Assembly (NCBI RefSeq): GCF_003384035.1
Contig: NZ_QQAK01000017.1
Coordinates: forward strand, 120,316-184,315
Length of the DNA stretch: 64,000 nucleotides
Reading direction: 5' to 3'
Source: Sporosarcina sp. BI001-red
GTDB lineage: Bacteria > Bacillota > Bacilli > Bacillales_A > Planococcaceae
The notes beneath the pieces were generated by a model. That model searched no databases, had not been told where the DNA came from, and worked only from the letters and a program-made list of their open reading frames with translations. The position numbers and the translations under genes were made by a program. This document shows, piece by piece, positions 48,040-57,454 of this stretch. How positions within the stretch are numbered: the first letter of the stretch is position 1; each line of letters begins with the position of its first letter.

Positions 48040-49889
48040 TCGGGTAGGACGGCTGAAAATACCTTCAAATGTAATTTTTGTTCGCTTTCTCGCTGGAGTG
48101 ACTGGGGCCGGTCATACCCGATCCAGACAGCAGCAGTATATGTGTCGTTCAATCCCGCAACCCATAAGTCTTTATAATGACTTGTTGTTCCTGTTTTTGC
48201 CCCTGTGTACTCCGTTGTGGAACGAAGACCACGAGCTGTTCCAGTCCTAACAGTTTCTTCAAGCATGGATCGGATTGCCGCCGTTGTCTTCTGCGACCAC
48301 ACCTCTTTACGTTCATCTTCCCACTGATATAACACATTCCCTTTCCGGTCTTTTACGGAACGAATCGCTCTAGCGGGTTTAAACGTACCATCTATGAAGC
48401 TCGTATAGGCATTTGCCATTTCATACGGGGTCATGCCATTTTCAAATCCACCAAGAGCTGCAGTAGACTGATGATCTTTTTCAGTAACGTATTTGAATCC
48501 AAATGGAACTAGGTGAGCAAACGACTCTTCAATACCAACGCGCTGAAAAATCCGGACTGCCGTCGTATTATAACTTTGGCTAAACGCTTTTTTGACAGTT
48601 GAAACTCCGTACGAATACCTGCCGAAATTTTCAGGGCAGAAATTACCGATGCAAATACTACTACCATCGATAAGAGAGTTCTCGGTATACGGTCCGCTTT
48701 CTAAGTAAGGAGCGTATACGAGTAATGGTTTTATAATCGAGCCAGGCTGTCGCACAGCTTGAAACGAACGATTGAAGTCCGTTTTGCGATAACCGAATCC
48801 TCCATACACGCTTATAAGTTCACGAGAATCGTTATCCACAACGGCTGCACCGGATTGGATACCACTCCCCGTAAGCGCACTTGAAATTCCATTCTCGAGA
48901 CTATTTTGTTTGACAGGATCTAGCGAAGTGTCGATCCGGACGCCAGAATTGATCACTTCAGCGATACGCTTCGATAATGTTTGCTGAATCGCTTTTTTTG
49001 CATCTTCATCTTTTGCTGTTTGTAGTTGGGCGGAAAACCCTTCTTTTTCACTGATTAACTGCTTAAGCTCGTCAACTACCAAGCTATGATAGGCAGGGAA
49101 TCGACTGTTTTTCTGTTTAAGACGAAGTTCGACAGGAGCGCTCTGAGCAATTTTACTTTCATCCTTAGAAAGCACCTGATTGTTCACAAGAACTTGTAGG
49201 AGTCGCTCTTGTCGCTTTTTGGTACGATCAAAATGCTTTAATGGATCATACAAAGAAGGGTTGTTCGGAATCGCTGCTAAAAAAGCTGTTTCCGCTTCGC
49301 TTAACTGTGCTAATGGCTTGCTGAAGTAATAGGTAGCTGCTGCACCAATTCCATAGACTTGATTTCCAAAGTACATCTCATTCATGTACATTTCCAAGAT
49401 TTCATCTTTTGTCGATTGGTTTTCCAGTTCAGCAGCATAAAGAATTTCTTTGAATTTACGCTCATAGGTTTTTTCAGGAGATAGAAAACGCATGCGTACA
49501 ACTTGTTGAGTAATAGTTGAAGCTCCTTGACTCAATCCATCTGAATTCACATTTACCGCGAATGCTCGTGCGATCGCAGCGACATCATACCCTCTATGTT
49601 CGTAAAACCCTTTGTCCTCGCTTTCAAGAAACAATTGTTTAGCGAACAATGGAATTTCGGATAAAGGAAGAGGATCTCGCCACTCCGCATATTCTTCTGC
49701 AAATAATTGTCCGTTACGATCGTAGAGTGACATTGGAATTGTCACTTCAGGTTCTGAGAATTCGATGGTTTCTTCTACTTGTTCTTTATACGCATTCGCC
49801 TCATGCCATTCCGCTGCGACTCCTTGTTGAAGCCAGAAAAGTAGCGGGAGACTTAACAAAGCGACAGCAAATCCTGCAAGCTGTCTCAC
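48036..49889 (-). CDS. pbpD: Class A penicillin-binding protein (PbpD/PBP4-like)
   Basis: A 617-residue bifunctional peptidoglycan synthase with one N-terminal membrane segment. The glycosyltransferase domain shows ESEDKGFYEHRG (catalytic E91) and QGASTITQQ; the transpeptidase shows SxxK at S384-K387 (GSIIK), SxN at S439-N441 (SYN) and KTG at 565-567. The start is GTG, 8 bp after GGAGGG. The adjacent MFS gene reproduces the pbpD-yuxJ pair of Bacillus subtilis, which supports the PBP4 assignment. Confidence 0.9.
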   Translation of the reverse strand: MRQLAGFAVALLSLPLLFWLQQGVAAEWHEANAYKEQVEETIEFSEPEVTIPMSLYDRNGQLFAEEYAEWRDPLPLSEIPLFAKQLFLESEDKGFYEHRGYDVAAIARAFAVNVNSDGLSQGASTITQQVVRMRFLSPEKTYERKFKEILYAAELENQSTKDEILEMYMNEMYFGNQVYGIGAAATYYFSKPLAQLSEAETAFLAAIPNNPSLYDPLKHFDRTKKRQERLLQVLVNNQVLSKDESKIAQSAPVELRLKQKNSRFPAYHSLVVDELKQLISEKEGFSAQLQTAKDEDAKKAIQQTLSKRIAEVINSGVRIDTSLDPVKQNSLENGISSALTGSGIQSGAAVVDNDSRELISVYGGFGYRKTDFNRSFQAVRQPGSIIKPLLVYAPYLESGPYTENSLIDGSSICIGNFCPENFGRYSYGVSTVKKAFSQSYNTTAVRIFQRVGIEESFAHLVPFGFKYVTEKDHQSTAALGGFENGMTPYEMANAYTSFIDGTFKPARAIRSVKDRKGNVLYQWEDERKEVWSQKTTAAIRSMLEETVRTGTARGLRSTTEYTGAKTGTTSHYKDLWVAGLNDTYTAAVWIGYDRPQSLQRESEQKLHLKVFSAVLPD

Positions 49890-49920
49890 AACTGGTCCCT
49901 CCGTTCTTACAAGTGCCTAT

Positions 49921-49966
49921 ACAAAATATAGCACACTCCAGTATATGGAGTGTGCTATATTTTTAG
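49921..49966. terminator. Terminator between the MFS gene and pbpD
   Basis: A near-perfect palindrome, AAATATAGCACACTCCA / TGGAGTGTGCTATATTTTT, T tracts on both strands; it overlaps the last codon of the MFS gene. Confidence 0.9.
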
Positions 49967-51192
49967 GTGTTTTTTTGCTCTGACTCTGCCAAGAAATCTT
50001 CGAAATCTTGTGTCGGTTTGCGTTTTGCATAATAGAGGAAACCGAAACCAAGCAAGAACAACACGCCAGTGAATATGAAGACCGATGAAATACCAACGAA
50101 GCCACTTATAATTCCACCGAACATAGGCCCGATGATATTCCCTAGGAAACGGAAACTTGTATTGTAGCCCATCACTTCACCTTGTATATCAAGTGGTGCT
50201 TCCCTTCGAACGAGTGCGGTCGTAATCGGAATCATACCGCCCATGGCAATACCGAAGAGCAATCGCCAGATAACAAGCTGCCATAAGCTACCGACAAATG
50301 CTTGAGGGACGATGAAGATGAACGACAGCAACAATAGAAATCCAAGGACTTTTTCATACCCGATATCATCACCAAGCTTGCCCCACTTACGAGCAAACAA
50401 TAAGTTCCCGACACCTGCAGCACTAAATGTGATCCCTGCTAGAAAAGCGACATCTTTTGCGTCGGTCAAATGCGAGACATAGAGGGAAAGCAACGGTTGT
50501 ATACTGAAGTTCCCGATTTGAATGAGTGCAGTGACAACCATTACGTTCAACATCAAACGGTGGTGGAGGAGACCACTTAAAATCGTCTTCCGTGAGTAGA
50601 CAACTTCCCGACCCGTTTTCACTTTCCGTTGCTCTTTAATACCGAACACAATTATGAGGGCAGCGATGATTACAGAAATCGAAGTAATGACAAATGTGTA
50701 TTTGAATCCAAAAGCATCGGCGAGAAGACCGCCTAACACAGGTCCGAATAACGTACCTGTCACACTTCCCATTTGAAGCGTACCTAATCGTTTACCAGCT
50801 TCTTCTCGTTTTGTGTTCGCGGAGATGAATGCAAGAGATGTGGGGATGAAACCAGTAACAACACCATTCAGTAGACGGAGTACGAAGAACGCTTCAACAG
50901 AATGTACGAATCCCATTAAGAATACTGAAAGCGCAATCCCAAATCCGTTAATGATTAGAATGGGTTTAAATCCGTATTTATCTGCAATTCTTCCCCAAAT
51001 CGGAGACATGATAAGGGCGGATATGAATGTCGCTCCAAAAACGAGACCCGACCATTTTTGAACGTATGCATCTGAATAGTTGCCAAAAGTCTCAATATAT
51101 AATGATAAGAATGGCATAATCATGGTCATTGTTCCGGCAACTAGAAAGTTTGACACCCAGATAATGATGAAATTTCTCTTTTGAATATCCAT
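49963..51192 (-). CDS. yuxJ: MFS efflux transporter (YuxJ-like)
   Basis: A 409-residue protein with about twelve membrane segments. Marks of drug:H+ antiporters include GLVFGATFISALIMSPIWGRIADKYGFKP (loop 2-3) and GTLQMGSVTGTLFGPVLGGLLAD (motif C-like GTLFGPVLGG), typical of exporters. ATG at 51192 follows AAGGAAGG; the longer frame to 51282 has no site. The substrate cannot be predicted. Located directly upstream of pbpD but separated by a terminator. Confidence 0.88.
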   Translation of the reverse strand: MDIQKRNFIIIWVSNFLVAGTMTMIMPFLSLYIETFGNYSDAYVQKWSGLVFGATFISALIMSPIWGRIADKYGFKPILIINGFGIALSVFLMGFVHSVEAFFVLRLLNGVVTGFIPTSLAFISANTKREEAGKRLGTLQMGSVTGTLFGPVLGGLLADAFGFKYTFVITSISVIIAALIIVFGIKEQRKVKTGREVVYSRKTILSGLLHHRLMLNVMVVTALIQIGNFSIQPLLSLYVSHLTDAKDVAFLAGITFSAAGVGNLLFARKWGKLGDDIGYEKVLGFLLLLSFIFIVPQAFVGSLWQLVIWRLLFGIAMGGMIPITTALVRREAPLDIQGEVMGYNTSFRFLGNIIGPMFGGIISGFVGISSVFIFTGVLFLLGFGFLYYAKRKPTQDFEDFLAESEQKNT

Positions 51193-51317
51193 TGGTGGCC
51201 TTCCTTCTAAAAAAATTGTATTTAAGTAGTATAAAACAATTCGGCCTCCGAAGGAAGTCAAGTGCTCGTAGTTCGGTTTCACTGAGTCATGTGGTAAACT
51301 AATTCAGGGTGAGAGAT

Positions 51318-52070
51318 TTGCATAAAAAACTTTATATGCTCATGCTTTCTTTAGCATTGGTCCTTGTGGTATCCGCGTGCGGAAAGCAAGAGGCTAAAGA
51401 GAACGAGTCGACACCTAAAAAAAGTGAAACGACTCAAGCAGACGAACCAAATAAAACGATTCCTAAGGAGGACTCTCAGATGTATCCGCAATTATCTAAT
51501 GAAGTAGCAGCAGGAGAAAAGCTTATTACAATGAATACCACGCTTGGTCCAATTAAAATCAAGCTATTTGAAGAAAAAGCACCAAAAACGGTCAAGAACT
51601 TCTTAACTCATGCAAAAGATGGTTACTATGACGGTTTAATCTTCCATCGTGTTATTAAAGACTTCATGATCCAAGGTGGAGACCCAACTGGAACAGGTAT
51701 GGGCGGAGAAAGTATCTACGGAGATTCGTTCGAAGACGAATTCACGATGGACCTTTTCAACTTGAATGGCGCATTGTCTATGGCGAATGCTGGACCAAAT
51801 ACAAACGGTAGCCAATTCTTCATCGTTCAAGCCTCTAGCTTAGCTGGAGCTTCAGCAGATCAGTTGAAAAAAGGCGGATGGCCTGAAGAAATCGCTGATG
51901 CATATGCAGAGCGTGGCGGCACACCGCACCTTGACCAGAAACACACTGTTTTTGGACAAGTTATTGAAGGTATGGACATTGTTAACAAGATTGCGACGGT
52001 TAAAACTGGCGCTCAAGATAAGCCTGTTGAAGACGTGAAAATTGAGTCTATCGACATTCAAGGCGAATAA
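51318..52070 (+). CDS. Cyclophilin-type peptidyl-prolyl isomerase lipoprotein
   Basis: A 250-residue protein with a lipoprotein signal ending at VSAC (C21), a charged linker of about 45 residues, then a cyclophilin domain. The domain shows [39 protein letters not shown] and [14 protein letters not shown], including the catalytic arginine in FHRV. An acidic/alanine insert ([18 protein letters not shown]) lies near the substrate groove. It should assist folding of exported proteins. TTG at 51318, 6 bp after AGGGTG, is preferred over GTG at 51309. Confidence 0.9.
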   Translation: MHKKLYMLMLSLALVLVVSACGKQEAKENESTPKKSETTQADEPNKTIPKEDSQMYPQLSNEVAAGEKLITMNTTLGPIKIKLFEEKAPKTVKNFLTHAKDGYYDGLIFHRVIKDFMIQGGDPTGTGMGGESIYGDSFEDEFTMDLFNLNGALSMANAGPNTNGSQFFIVQASSLAGASADQLKKGGWPEEIADAYAERGGTPHLDQKHTVFGQVIEGMDIVNKIATVKTGAQDKPVEDVKIESIDIQGE

Positions 52071-52105
52071 TTGTAACTTAATCTATCTGTAAGGAAGTGA
52101 TATCA

Positions 52106-52330
52106 ATGGTGACAGTTCTAATGCCTTTCCTGTACTTTCCGGAAGACAAATCAGAATACATCCCAGCGGCCATTTCCTTTGCTTTTTTCATGGTACTTCT
52201 TGTGCTGACCTTCATGTGGATTCAGCGCAATTCCAAAAAGCAAGAATTGGAAACGAAAGAATTAGAAGAACGCATTCTTCAGGAACGCAGAGATGCGCGT
52301 GAACAACAAAAAGAGCATCCTCATTTATGA
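52106..52330 (+). CDS. Small membrane protein with charged helical tail
   Basis: A 74-residue protein of unknown function: short N-terminus, one membrane segment (about 22-39, SFAFFMVLLVLTFMWI), then a highly charged, probably coiled-coil tail (KKQELETKELEERILQ). ATG at 52106 follows AAGGAAG; a GTG at 52097 overlaps it. It ends in a terminator shared with patB. Confidence 0.75.
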   Translation: MVTVLMPFLYFPEDKSEYIPAAISFAFFMVLLVLTFMWIQRNSKKQELETKELEERILQERRDAREQQKEHPHL

Positions 52331-52347
52331 GGATGCTCTTTTCTTAG
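52310..52347. terminator. Bidirectional terminator between the small membrane gene and patB
   Basis: AAGAGCATCCTCAT / ATGAGGATGCTCTTTT; it includes the last codons of the small gene. Confidence 0.9.
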
Positions 52348-53519
52348 TTTTCCATGCCTTTTATAAAGCGTTCGACACCATCTTGAACAGTGGAAAGACA
52401 AGTAGCGACATTCATACGTAAGTAACCACGACCTGATTCTCCGTATTTTGTACCGGGCTCAAGTGCCAATCTTCCGTTATTCAGTAACTTGTCCATTATT
52501 TCGTCTTCAGAAAGACCTGTTCCCCGGTAGTCGATCCAAAGTAAATACGTTCCTTGAGGTTTAGTGATTTTAATTCCTGGGACCCGTGGAGGTAATGTTT
52601 CAATCACGTAATCCATGTTATCAGACACCGTTTTAAGTAACTTTTCTAGCCAAGGCTCTCCGTGGCGATAAGCTGCTTTCAACGCAACATTTGCAAAGGC
52701 ATTCAATTCCATTTGACCGTGAGCCATTCCGTTATCGCGCAATTGCTCGCGTAATCCTTCATCAGGAATAATCATCATAGCCGCTTGAATTCCCGCTAAA
52801 TTGAAGGTTTTGGTAGGTGCGACACACGTAATGATTCGATTTCCTTCATCTCCAGCAACTGTATGTAAGGGAGTATGATTGTAAGGAGCAAACACTAGAT
52901 CTGCGTGGATTTCATCGGACAATATAAGTACATCGTATTTAGCGCATAGTCGAACAATTTCTTGTAACACAGGGACCGGCCATACAATCCCGCCCGGGTT
53001 ATGCGGGTTGCAAAAAATGAATAATCTGACATCTCTTTTTAAAGATTCTTCAAATTTAGCGAAGTCGATTTCATAGGTTCCATTTTTCTCGATTAGCGTA
53101 CATTCTTCTAGAGTACGATTCTGTAGACTAGGTACACCAGAGAATGGTGGATAAACAGGTGGAGTGATTAGAATGGCATCCCCTTCGTTTGTCAACGTTT
53201 CAACAACAGAGGCAATTGCAGGCACGACGCCGTGATGAGACAACATCCACTCATTTTTTGTTCGCCAACCATGCTTATTGGACATCCATTCACGGATTGC
53301 ATCTTTACATTCTTCACATACGTAAGAATAGCCGAAAACTCCATGATCCAAGCGTTCTTTCAACGCATCGATGACAGGTTGAGGTGCTGAAAAGTCCATA
53401 TCTGCAATCCACATAGGAAGGATATCTTCAGTATTTTCTATTCCATAAATGCGATCCATACGATCCCATTTCATTGACGATGTATTCCTTCGGTTTTTTG
53501 TAGCAGTGAATTCATTCAT
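52344..53519 (-). CDS. patB: Cystathionine beta-lyase/aminotransferase PatB (MalY type)
   Basis: A 391-residue fold-type I PLP enzyme. The PLP lysine is K237 in VAPTKTFNLAGIQ, and CNPHNPGG and SDEIHADLVF complete the site. MalY/PatB proteins cleave cystathionine to homocysteine, pyruvate and ammonia. ATG follows AGGAGG. It is followed on the other strand by yugE and yugI, as in Bacillus subtilis. Confidence 0.93.
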   Translation of the reverse strand: MNEFTATKNRRNTSSMKWDRMDRIYGIENTEDILPMWIADMDFSAPQPVIDALKERLDHGVFGYSYVCEECKDAIREWMSNKHGWRTKNEWMLSHHGVVPAIASVVETLTNEGDAILITPPVYPPFSGVPSLQNRTLEECTLIEKNGTYEIDFAKFEESLKRDVRLFIFCNPHNPGGIVWPVPVLQEIVRLCAKYDVLILSDEIHADLVFAPYNHTPLHTVAGDEGNRIITCVAPTKTFNLAGIQAAMMIIPDEGLREQLRDNGMAHGQMELNAFANVALKAAYRHGEPWLEKLLKTVSDNMDYVIETLPPRVPGIKITKPQGTYLLWIDYRGTGLSEDEIMDKLLNNGRLALEPGTKYGESGRGYLRMNVATCLSTVQDGVERFIKGMEN

Positions 53520-53596
53520 TCATAATCCTCCTAAGTCTGTTTTCTTTACCATACCTATGCTATCATAAATAAAAAGAAAAAATCAGGTGACTTGAC

Positions 53597-53860
53597 GTGC
53601 AAACTGCAGAAATGAATAAAAAAGCGATTCATTTACTAGAAGAATGGGATCCTTTCCTTGCGGGACCAGATGCATATAAACTAGAAATAGCAGATGTTGT
53701 GGCGGATCTCCATCTATTGGATCATCCTACAGATTTAGCGAAACGAATTCGAGAAGTATATGAACACTCTTATGCAATTTGGATACCTTTAGAAGATTGC
53801 ATGCAAGTTTCATATAAGTTATTAGCTGTGAAATTCGAAGCGAAATGTATTATTTCATGA
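53597..53860 (+). CDS. yugE: YugE family protein (DUF1871)
   Basis: An 87-residue soluble protein of unknown function, with LLEEWDPF and EIADVVADLHLLDHPTDLAKRIREVYEHS, the pattern of the DUF1871 family. The start is GTG at 53597, 6 bp after AGGTGA. Divergent from patB. No terminator is visible before yugI. Confidence 0.85.
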   Translation: MQTAEMNKKAIHLLEEWDPFLAGPDAYKLEIADVVADLHLLDHPTDLAKRIREVYEHSYAIWIPLEDCMQVSYKLLAVKFEAKCIIS

Positions 53861-53988
53861 ACCTAAGTTTTAGAGCTACAAATCTGGTCTAAATGACTAT
53901 CTTTTGCCCCAATAGTGTTCAACTGGTATACTGAAAGTGGCCGCAATGGCAATTTCAGATAGTCAAAACACAATTGGGAGCTGTTCGC

Positions 53989-54363
53989 ATGACAGGTAAA
54001 TACGAAGCAGGTGAAGAACTGTCAGGTACAGTTACGGGCATTCAGCCTTATGGTGCATTTGTAGCTCTAGATGAATCTACTCAGGGACTCGTACACATTT
54101 CTGAGATCACTTACGGATTTGTAAAAGATATCCACGAGCATTTATCGGTTGGTCAGCAAGTAACTGTAAAAGTGTTGGAAGTGGACGAGACGGATAACAA
54201 AATTAGTTTGTCCATACGTGCGTTACAAGAACCTCCAGCACCTTCAAAGAAATTCACTCGTCCTCGCAAGTCCTTACAAGAACGTGTGGACGAACATGAT
54301 GAGAAAGGTTTCAACTCTCTAAAAGATAAGCTGAGAGACTGGATCGACAAATCAGGATATTAA
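53989..54363 (+). CDS. yugI: S1-domain RNA-binding protein (general stress protein 13, YugI-like)
   Basis: A 124-residue protein with one S1 RNA-binding domain (about 6-75: GEELSGTVTGIQPYGAFVALDE, GLVHISEI, VGQQVTVKVLEVDETDNKISLSIRAL) and a basic C-terminal tail. It is expected to bind RNA or the ribosome. ATG at 53989 is 9 bp after GGGAG; the frame opens at a TTG at 53974 just before that site. Confidence 0.92.
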   Translation: MTGKYEAGEELSGTVTGIQPYGAFVALDESTQGLVHISEITYGFVKDIHEHLSVGQQVTVKVLEVDETDNKISLSIRALQEPPAPSKKFTRPRKSLQERVDEHDEKGFNSLKDKLRDWIDKSGY

Positions 54364-54364
54364 A

Positions 54365-54402
54365 AAGGAGAAGAGGCGAGTTATGCCTCTTCTCCTTTTT
54401 TG
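54365..54402. terminator. Terminator after yugI, overlapping the 3' end of the roc regulator
   Basis: AAAAAGGAGAAGAGGC / GCCTCTTCTCCTTTTTT. On the minus strand the same bases encode the last residues (NKKGEEA) and stop of the regulator. Confidence 0.9.
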
Positions 54403-55700
54403 TTTTTACGAAGTCGATATTGTAGGTTTTGCCGACTCATCGATAGTGCATTTGCTGTTCTAGTAATATTCCCGTCATGAATCGTCAATGCCTTTTGCAA
54501 ATAGTAGGATTCTGCTTCTCTTAAAAATTTATCGAGAGGGAGCAAATCCTTTTCGTTAGGCATGATGAAAGAAGGTAAGGGCACTGTTCCTTCCTCCATC
54601 ACAGCACTTTTACTTCTAAAATGTTGAGGAAGCATATCAACCGTAATCGTGTTTTCAGCAGAAGAGAGGGAAGCCACTTCGTTTAATAACATTTCCAGTT
54701 CGCGGATATTTCCCGGCCAAGTATATGAAAGGAATAGCTTTTGAACCTCATCTGTAATGTCATTCAATGCGGTTCCTAAACTTTCCTTGCGTCTAGCTAA
54801 ATACCTTTTGACAAACGGAACAATGTCTTCTTTTCTCTCCCGAAGAGGTGGAAAGCGGATTGTAAAAGAAGCGAAAAAGTAATAGAGCTCCTTTAACAGG
54901 CTTCCGGAAGCAATGAGTTCAACAGGATCTTCCCCAATACTTGCGATGAATTGACGTTTATGAAGATCCGAGTTTTCTAAAATCCGTAGAAGCTTGCGCT
55001 GAAGTTCTATGGATAAAAAGTCGATTCGTTCGCAAAATAGAGTGAACGGTGCATCGGTCTTCAATTCAGTCGCAAGCCTATCAATCGATTGGTTATCAGA
55101 TCGATTACAGTAAAGCGTGTAAAAAGATGAATCTGTTACAGGTACTTCATGATGGATACCTTGAGCAACGAGATCTTTCCCCGTTCCCGCTTCACCGACG
55201 AGCAGGACAGGGAGTTTTGCACGCACAGCCTTTTTCGCAGTAGCGATAATTTTTTTCATGGATTCGGATTCAGCGACAATGTTGTTGAGCAAAACCGGTT
55301 CTCGATCCTTTGTTAACGGCTGTAGCACGAACTTCTCAAGCGCAGTCACGTCATGTGATAGTTCAACTGCACCAATAAGGTCTCCATTATTGACAATAGG
55401 ATACGTGTTATTAATTGTTGTGATTTCAGTTTCGTTTTGGTTCCAATACGTCTGTTTAATGTTCAATTGTTCGTGTCCGCTTTGTAACACTTCCATCAAA
55501 GTACTTGGTTGTTGACGGAAATTGAATAATTCTAAGATGGACAAATCACGGATATCATCGAGATCCAGTCCCTCGATTTCTTTCATTTTGTCGTTGTAAA
55601 TAATCGTACGGCCCTCGCTGTTTACAGCGTGGATTCCAACCCCCGCGCGCTGTACAGCAAATTCATAAAAGGGGAATAGTGATTCGTCGAAAGCACTCAT
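54381..55700 (-). CDS. RocR-like PAS/AAA+/Fis regulator with degenerate sigma-54 domain
   Basis: A 439-residue regulator: PAS domain (about 8-120), AAA+ domain (about 135-370) and a Fis-type helix-turn-helix (about 405-435, TRTANALSMSRQNLQYRL). Walker A is kept (GEAGTGKD, 169-176). The GAFTGA loop that contacts sigma-54 is missing, Walker B reads TLFCERID (DE replaced by ER), and the arginine-finger segment reads ELYYFFASF instead of DLYYRL. It therefore should not act through sigma-54. Divergent from rocA, so it probably controls arginine/ornithine breakdown. ATG follows GGCGGTGA. Confidence 0.88.
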   Translation of the reverse strand: MSAFDESLFPFYEFAVQRAGVGIHAVNSEGRTIIYNDKMKEIEGLDLDDIRDLSILELFNFRQQPSTLMEVLQSGHEQLNIKQTYWNQNETEITTINNTYPIVNNGDLIGAVELSHDVTALEKFVLQPLTKDREPVLLNNIVAESESMKKIIATAKKAVRAKLPVLLVGEAGTGKDLVAQGIHHEVPVTDSSFYTLYCNRSDNQSIDRLATELKTDAPFTLFCERIDFLSIELQRKLLRILENSDLHKRQFIASIGEDPVELIASGSLLKELYYFFASFTIRFPPLRERKEDIVPFVKRYLARRKESLGTALNDITDEVQKLFLSYTWPGNIRELEMLLNEVASLSSAENTITVDMLPQHFRSKSAVMEEGTVPLPSFIMPNEKDLLPLDKFLREAESYYLQKALTIHDGNITRTANALSMSRQNLQYRLRKNKKGEEA

Positions 55701-55744
55701 AGATTGTCACCGCCCTACTTTTTTCTACTTGTAAACAATAATAC

Positions 55745-55773
55745 TTGCAATGTGCAATATTATCTTGCATTAT
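55745..55773 (+). promoter_or_regulatory. Possible sigma-A promoter of rocA
   Basis: TTGCAA and CATTAT with a 17-bp spacer; the spacer contains palindrome 1. No TGGCAC-N5-TTGCA sigma-54 promoter is present in the gap. Confidence 0.4.
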
Positions 55774-55813
55774 TATAAATGTAATTAACATTGAAGTGCA
55801 AATATTATTTGCA
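55753..55813. promoter_or_regulatory. Paired 17-bp palindromes TGCAA-N7-TTGCA (candidate operators)
   Basis: TGCAATATTATCTTGCA lies at 55753-55769 and TGCAAATATTATTTGCA at 55797-55813, 44 bp apart start to start, about four helical turns. A third partial copy, TTGCA-ATG-TGCAA, overlaps at 55745-55757. They lie between the divergent regulator and rocA. Confidence 0.6.
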
Positions 55814-55837
55814 TGACCTATCTAAAGGAGGACTATC

Positions 55838-57382
55838 ATGATCCCGTACAAACATGAACCATTCACAGATTTTACAATCGAAGAAAATAAAAAAGCATTC
55901 CAAGAAGGTCTTAAGACCGTTGAAGCATACTTGGGTAAAGATTATCCCCTAATCGTAGGTGGGGAGCGCATCATGACTGATGACAAGCTCGTATCTTTCA
56001 ACCCAGCTAACAAAGAAGAAATTATCGGAAGCGTTTCTAAAGCAAGTAAAGATATCGCAGAAAAAGCTATGAAAGTTGCGGACAAAACTTTCAATACTTG
56101 GAGAAAGACAGAACCAGCAATGCGTGCAGATATTCTTTTCAAAGCTGCAGCAATCGTTCGTCGTCGTAAAATGGAATTCTCAGCGTTATTGACAAAAGAA
56201 GCTGGTAAGCCTTGGAACGAAGCGGATGCAGATACTGCTGAAGCAATCGACTTCCTAGAGTTCTACGGCCGTCAAATGTTGCGCTTAAAAGACGGAATGC
56301 CAGTAGAAAGCCGTCCAGGCGAATTCAACCGTTTTGACTACATTCCTTTAGGAGTTGGCGTTGTTATCTCTCCATGGAACTTTGCTTTCGCGATCATGGC
56401 GGGTACTACAGTAGCTGCACTTGTAACAGGAAACACAGTACTATTGAAGCCAGCTTCAACGACTCCAGTTGTTGCTTATAAATTCATGGAAGTCCTTGAA
56501 GAAGCGGGAATGCCTGCAGGCGTCGTAAACTACGTTCCAGGTTCTGGTTCTGAAATCGGTGATTACTTAGTTGATCACGCACGTACTCGTTTCGTGTCGT
56601 TCACAGGTTCACGTGAAGTTGGAACACGTATTTATGAGCGTGCGTCTAAAGTGAACGAAGGACAAATTTGGTTGAAGCGTGTTATCGCTGAAATGGGTGG
56701 TAAAGATACAATCGTTGTTGACAACGAAGCGGATCTTGAGCTTGCGGCACAATCTATCGTTAAATCATCATTCGGTTTCAGCGGACAGAAATGTTCAGCT
56801 TGTTCACGTGCAATCATCCATGAAGACGTCTATGACACAGTTGTTGCGCGCGTCGAGGAACTTACAAAAGAATTGACGTATGGCGATCCAACTGACCCAT
56901 CTAACTTTGCCGGTCCAGTTATCGACCAAGCAGCGTATGATAAAATCATGAGCTATATTGAAATCGGTAAAGAAGAAGGACGTCTAGTTGTCGGTGGAGA
57001 AGGCGATAGTTCAAAAGGATTCTTTATTGCTCCAACTGTTTTCGCTGACGTTGCTCCTGAAGCACGCATCATGAAAGAAGAAGTATTCGGTCCATTCGTA
57101 GCTCTAGCTAAAGCGAAGAACTTTACAGAGTCTATCGAAATGGCAAATGATACAGATTACGGATTAACAGGTGCTGTCATCACAACTAACCGTGAGCATA
57201 TCCAACAGGCACGTGAAGACTTCCACTGTGGTAACTTGTACTTCAACCGTGGTTGCACAGGCGCAATCGTTGGATATCAGCCATTTGGCGGATTCAACAT
57301 GTCCGGTACAGATTCAAAAGCAGGTGGCCCAGACTACTTGCAACTTCACATGCAAGGTAAGACAACTTCAGAAATGCTATAA
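55838..57382 (+). CDS. rocA: 1-pyrroline-5-carboxylate dehydrogenase
   Basis: A 514-residue NAD-dependent aldehyde dehydrogenase that oxidises glutamate semialdehyde (P5C) to glutamate. Marks are the N-terminal [22 protein letters not shown], the [11 protein letters not shown] nucleotide segment, [11 protein letters not shown], and the catalytic cysteine near 319 in GQKCSACSR; the C-terminal [27 protein letters not shown] is specific for P5C dehydrogenases. ATG follows AAAGGAGGA. It is the final step of ornithine, arginine and proline breakdown. Confidence 0.96.
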   Translation: MIPYKHEPFTDFTIEENKKAFQEGLKTVEAYLGKDYPLIVGGERIMTDDKLVSFNPANKEEIIGSVSKASKDIAEKAMKVADKTFNTWRKTEPAMRADILFKAAAIVRRRKMEFSALLTKEAGKPWNEADADTAEAIDFLEFYGRQMLRLKDGMPVESRPGEFNRFDYIPLGVGVVISPWNFAFAIMAGTTVAALVTGNTVLLKPASTTPVVAYKFMEVLEEAGMPAGVVNYVPGSGSEIGDYLVDHARTRFVSFTGSREVGTRIYERASKVNEGQIWLKRVIAEMGGKDTIVVDNEADLELAAQSIVKSSFGFSGQKCSACSRAIIHEDVYDTVVARVEELTKELTYGDPTDPSNFAGPVIDQAAYDKIMSYIEIGKEEGRLVVGGEGDSSKGFFIAPTVFADVAPEARIMKEEVFGPFVALAKAKNFTESIEMANDTDYGLTGAVITTNREHIQQAREDFHCGNLYFNRGCTGAIVGYQPFGGFNMSGTDSKAGGPDYLQLHMQGKTTSEML

Positions 57383-57394
57383 GACTAGATTCAA

Positions 57395-57423
57395 GCAGTC
57401 GCCTGTCAAAAGGCAGGCGCTGC
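57395..57423 (+). other. Intercistronic hairpin between rocA and rocD
   Basis: GCAG-CGCCTG / CAGGCG-CTGC with a short loop and no T tract. It could stabilise or separate the rocA and rocD messages. Confidence 0.55.
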
Positions 57424-57454
57424 AACTACATACCTAACCGAGGAGGGAATTTGA

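Noticed and set aside
55701..55837. Sigma-54 (-24/-12) promoter for rocA
   Set aside because: I aligned TGGCAC-N5-TTGCA against each TTGCA in the gap; none has the upstream GG element at the right distance.
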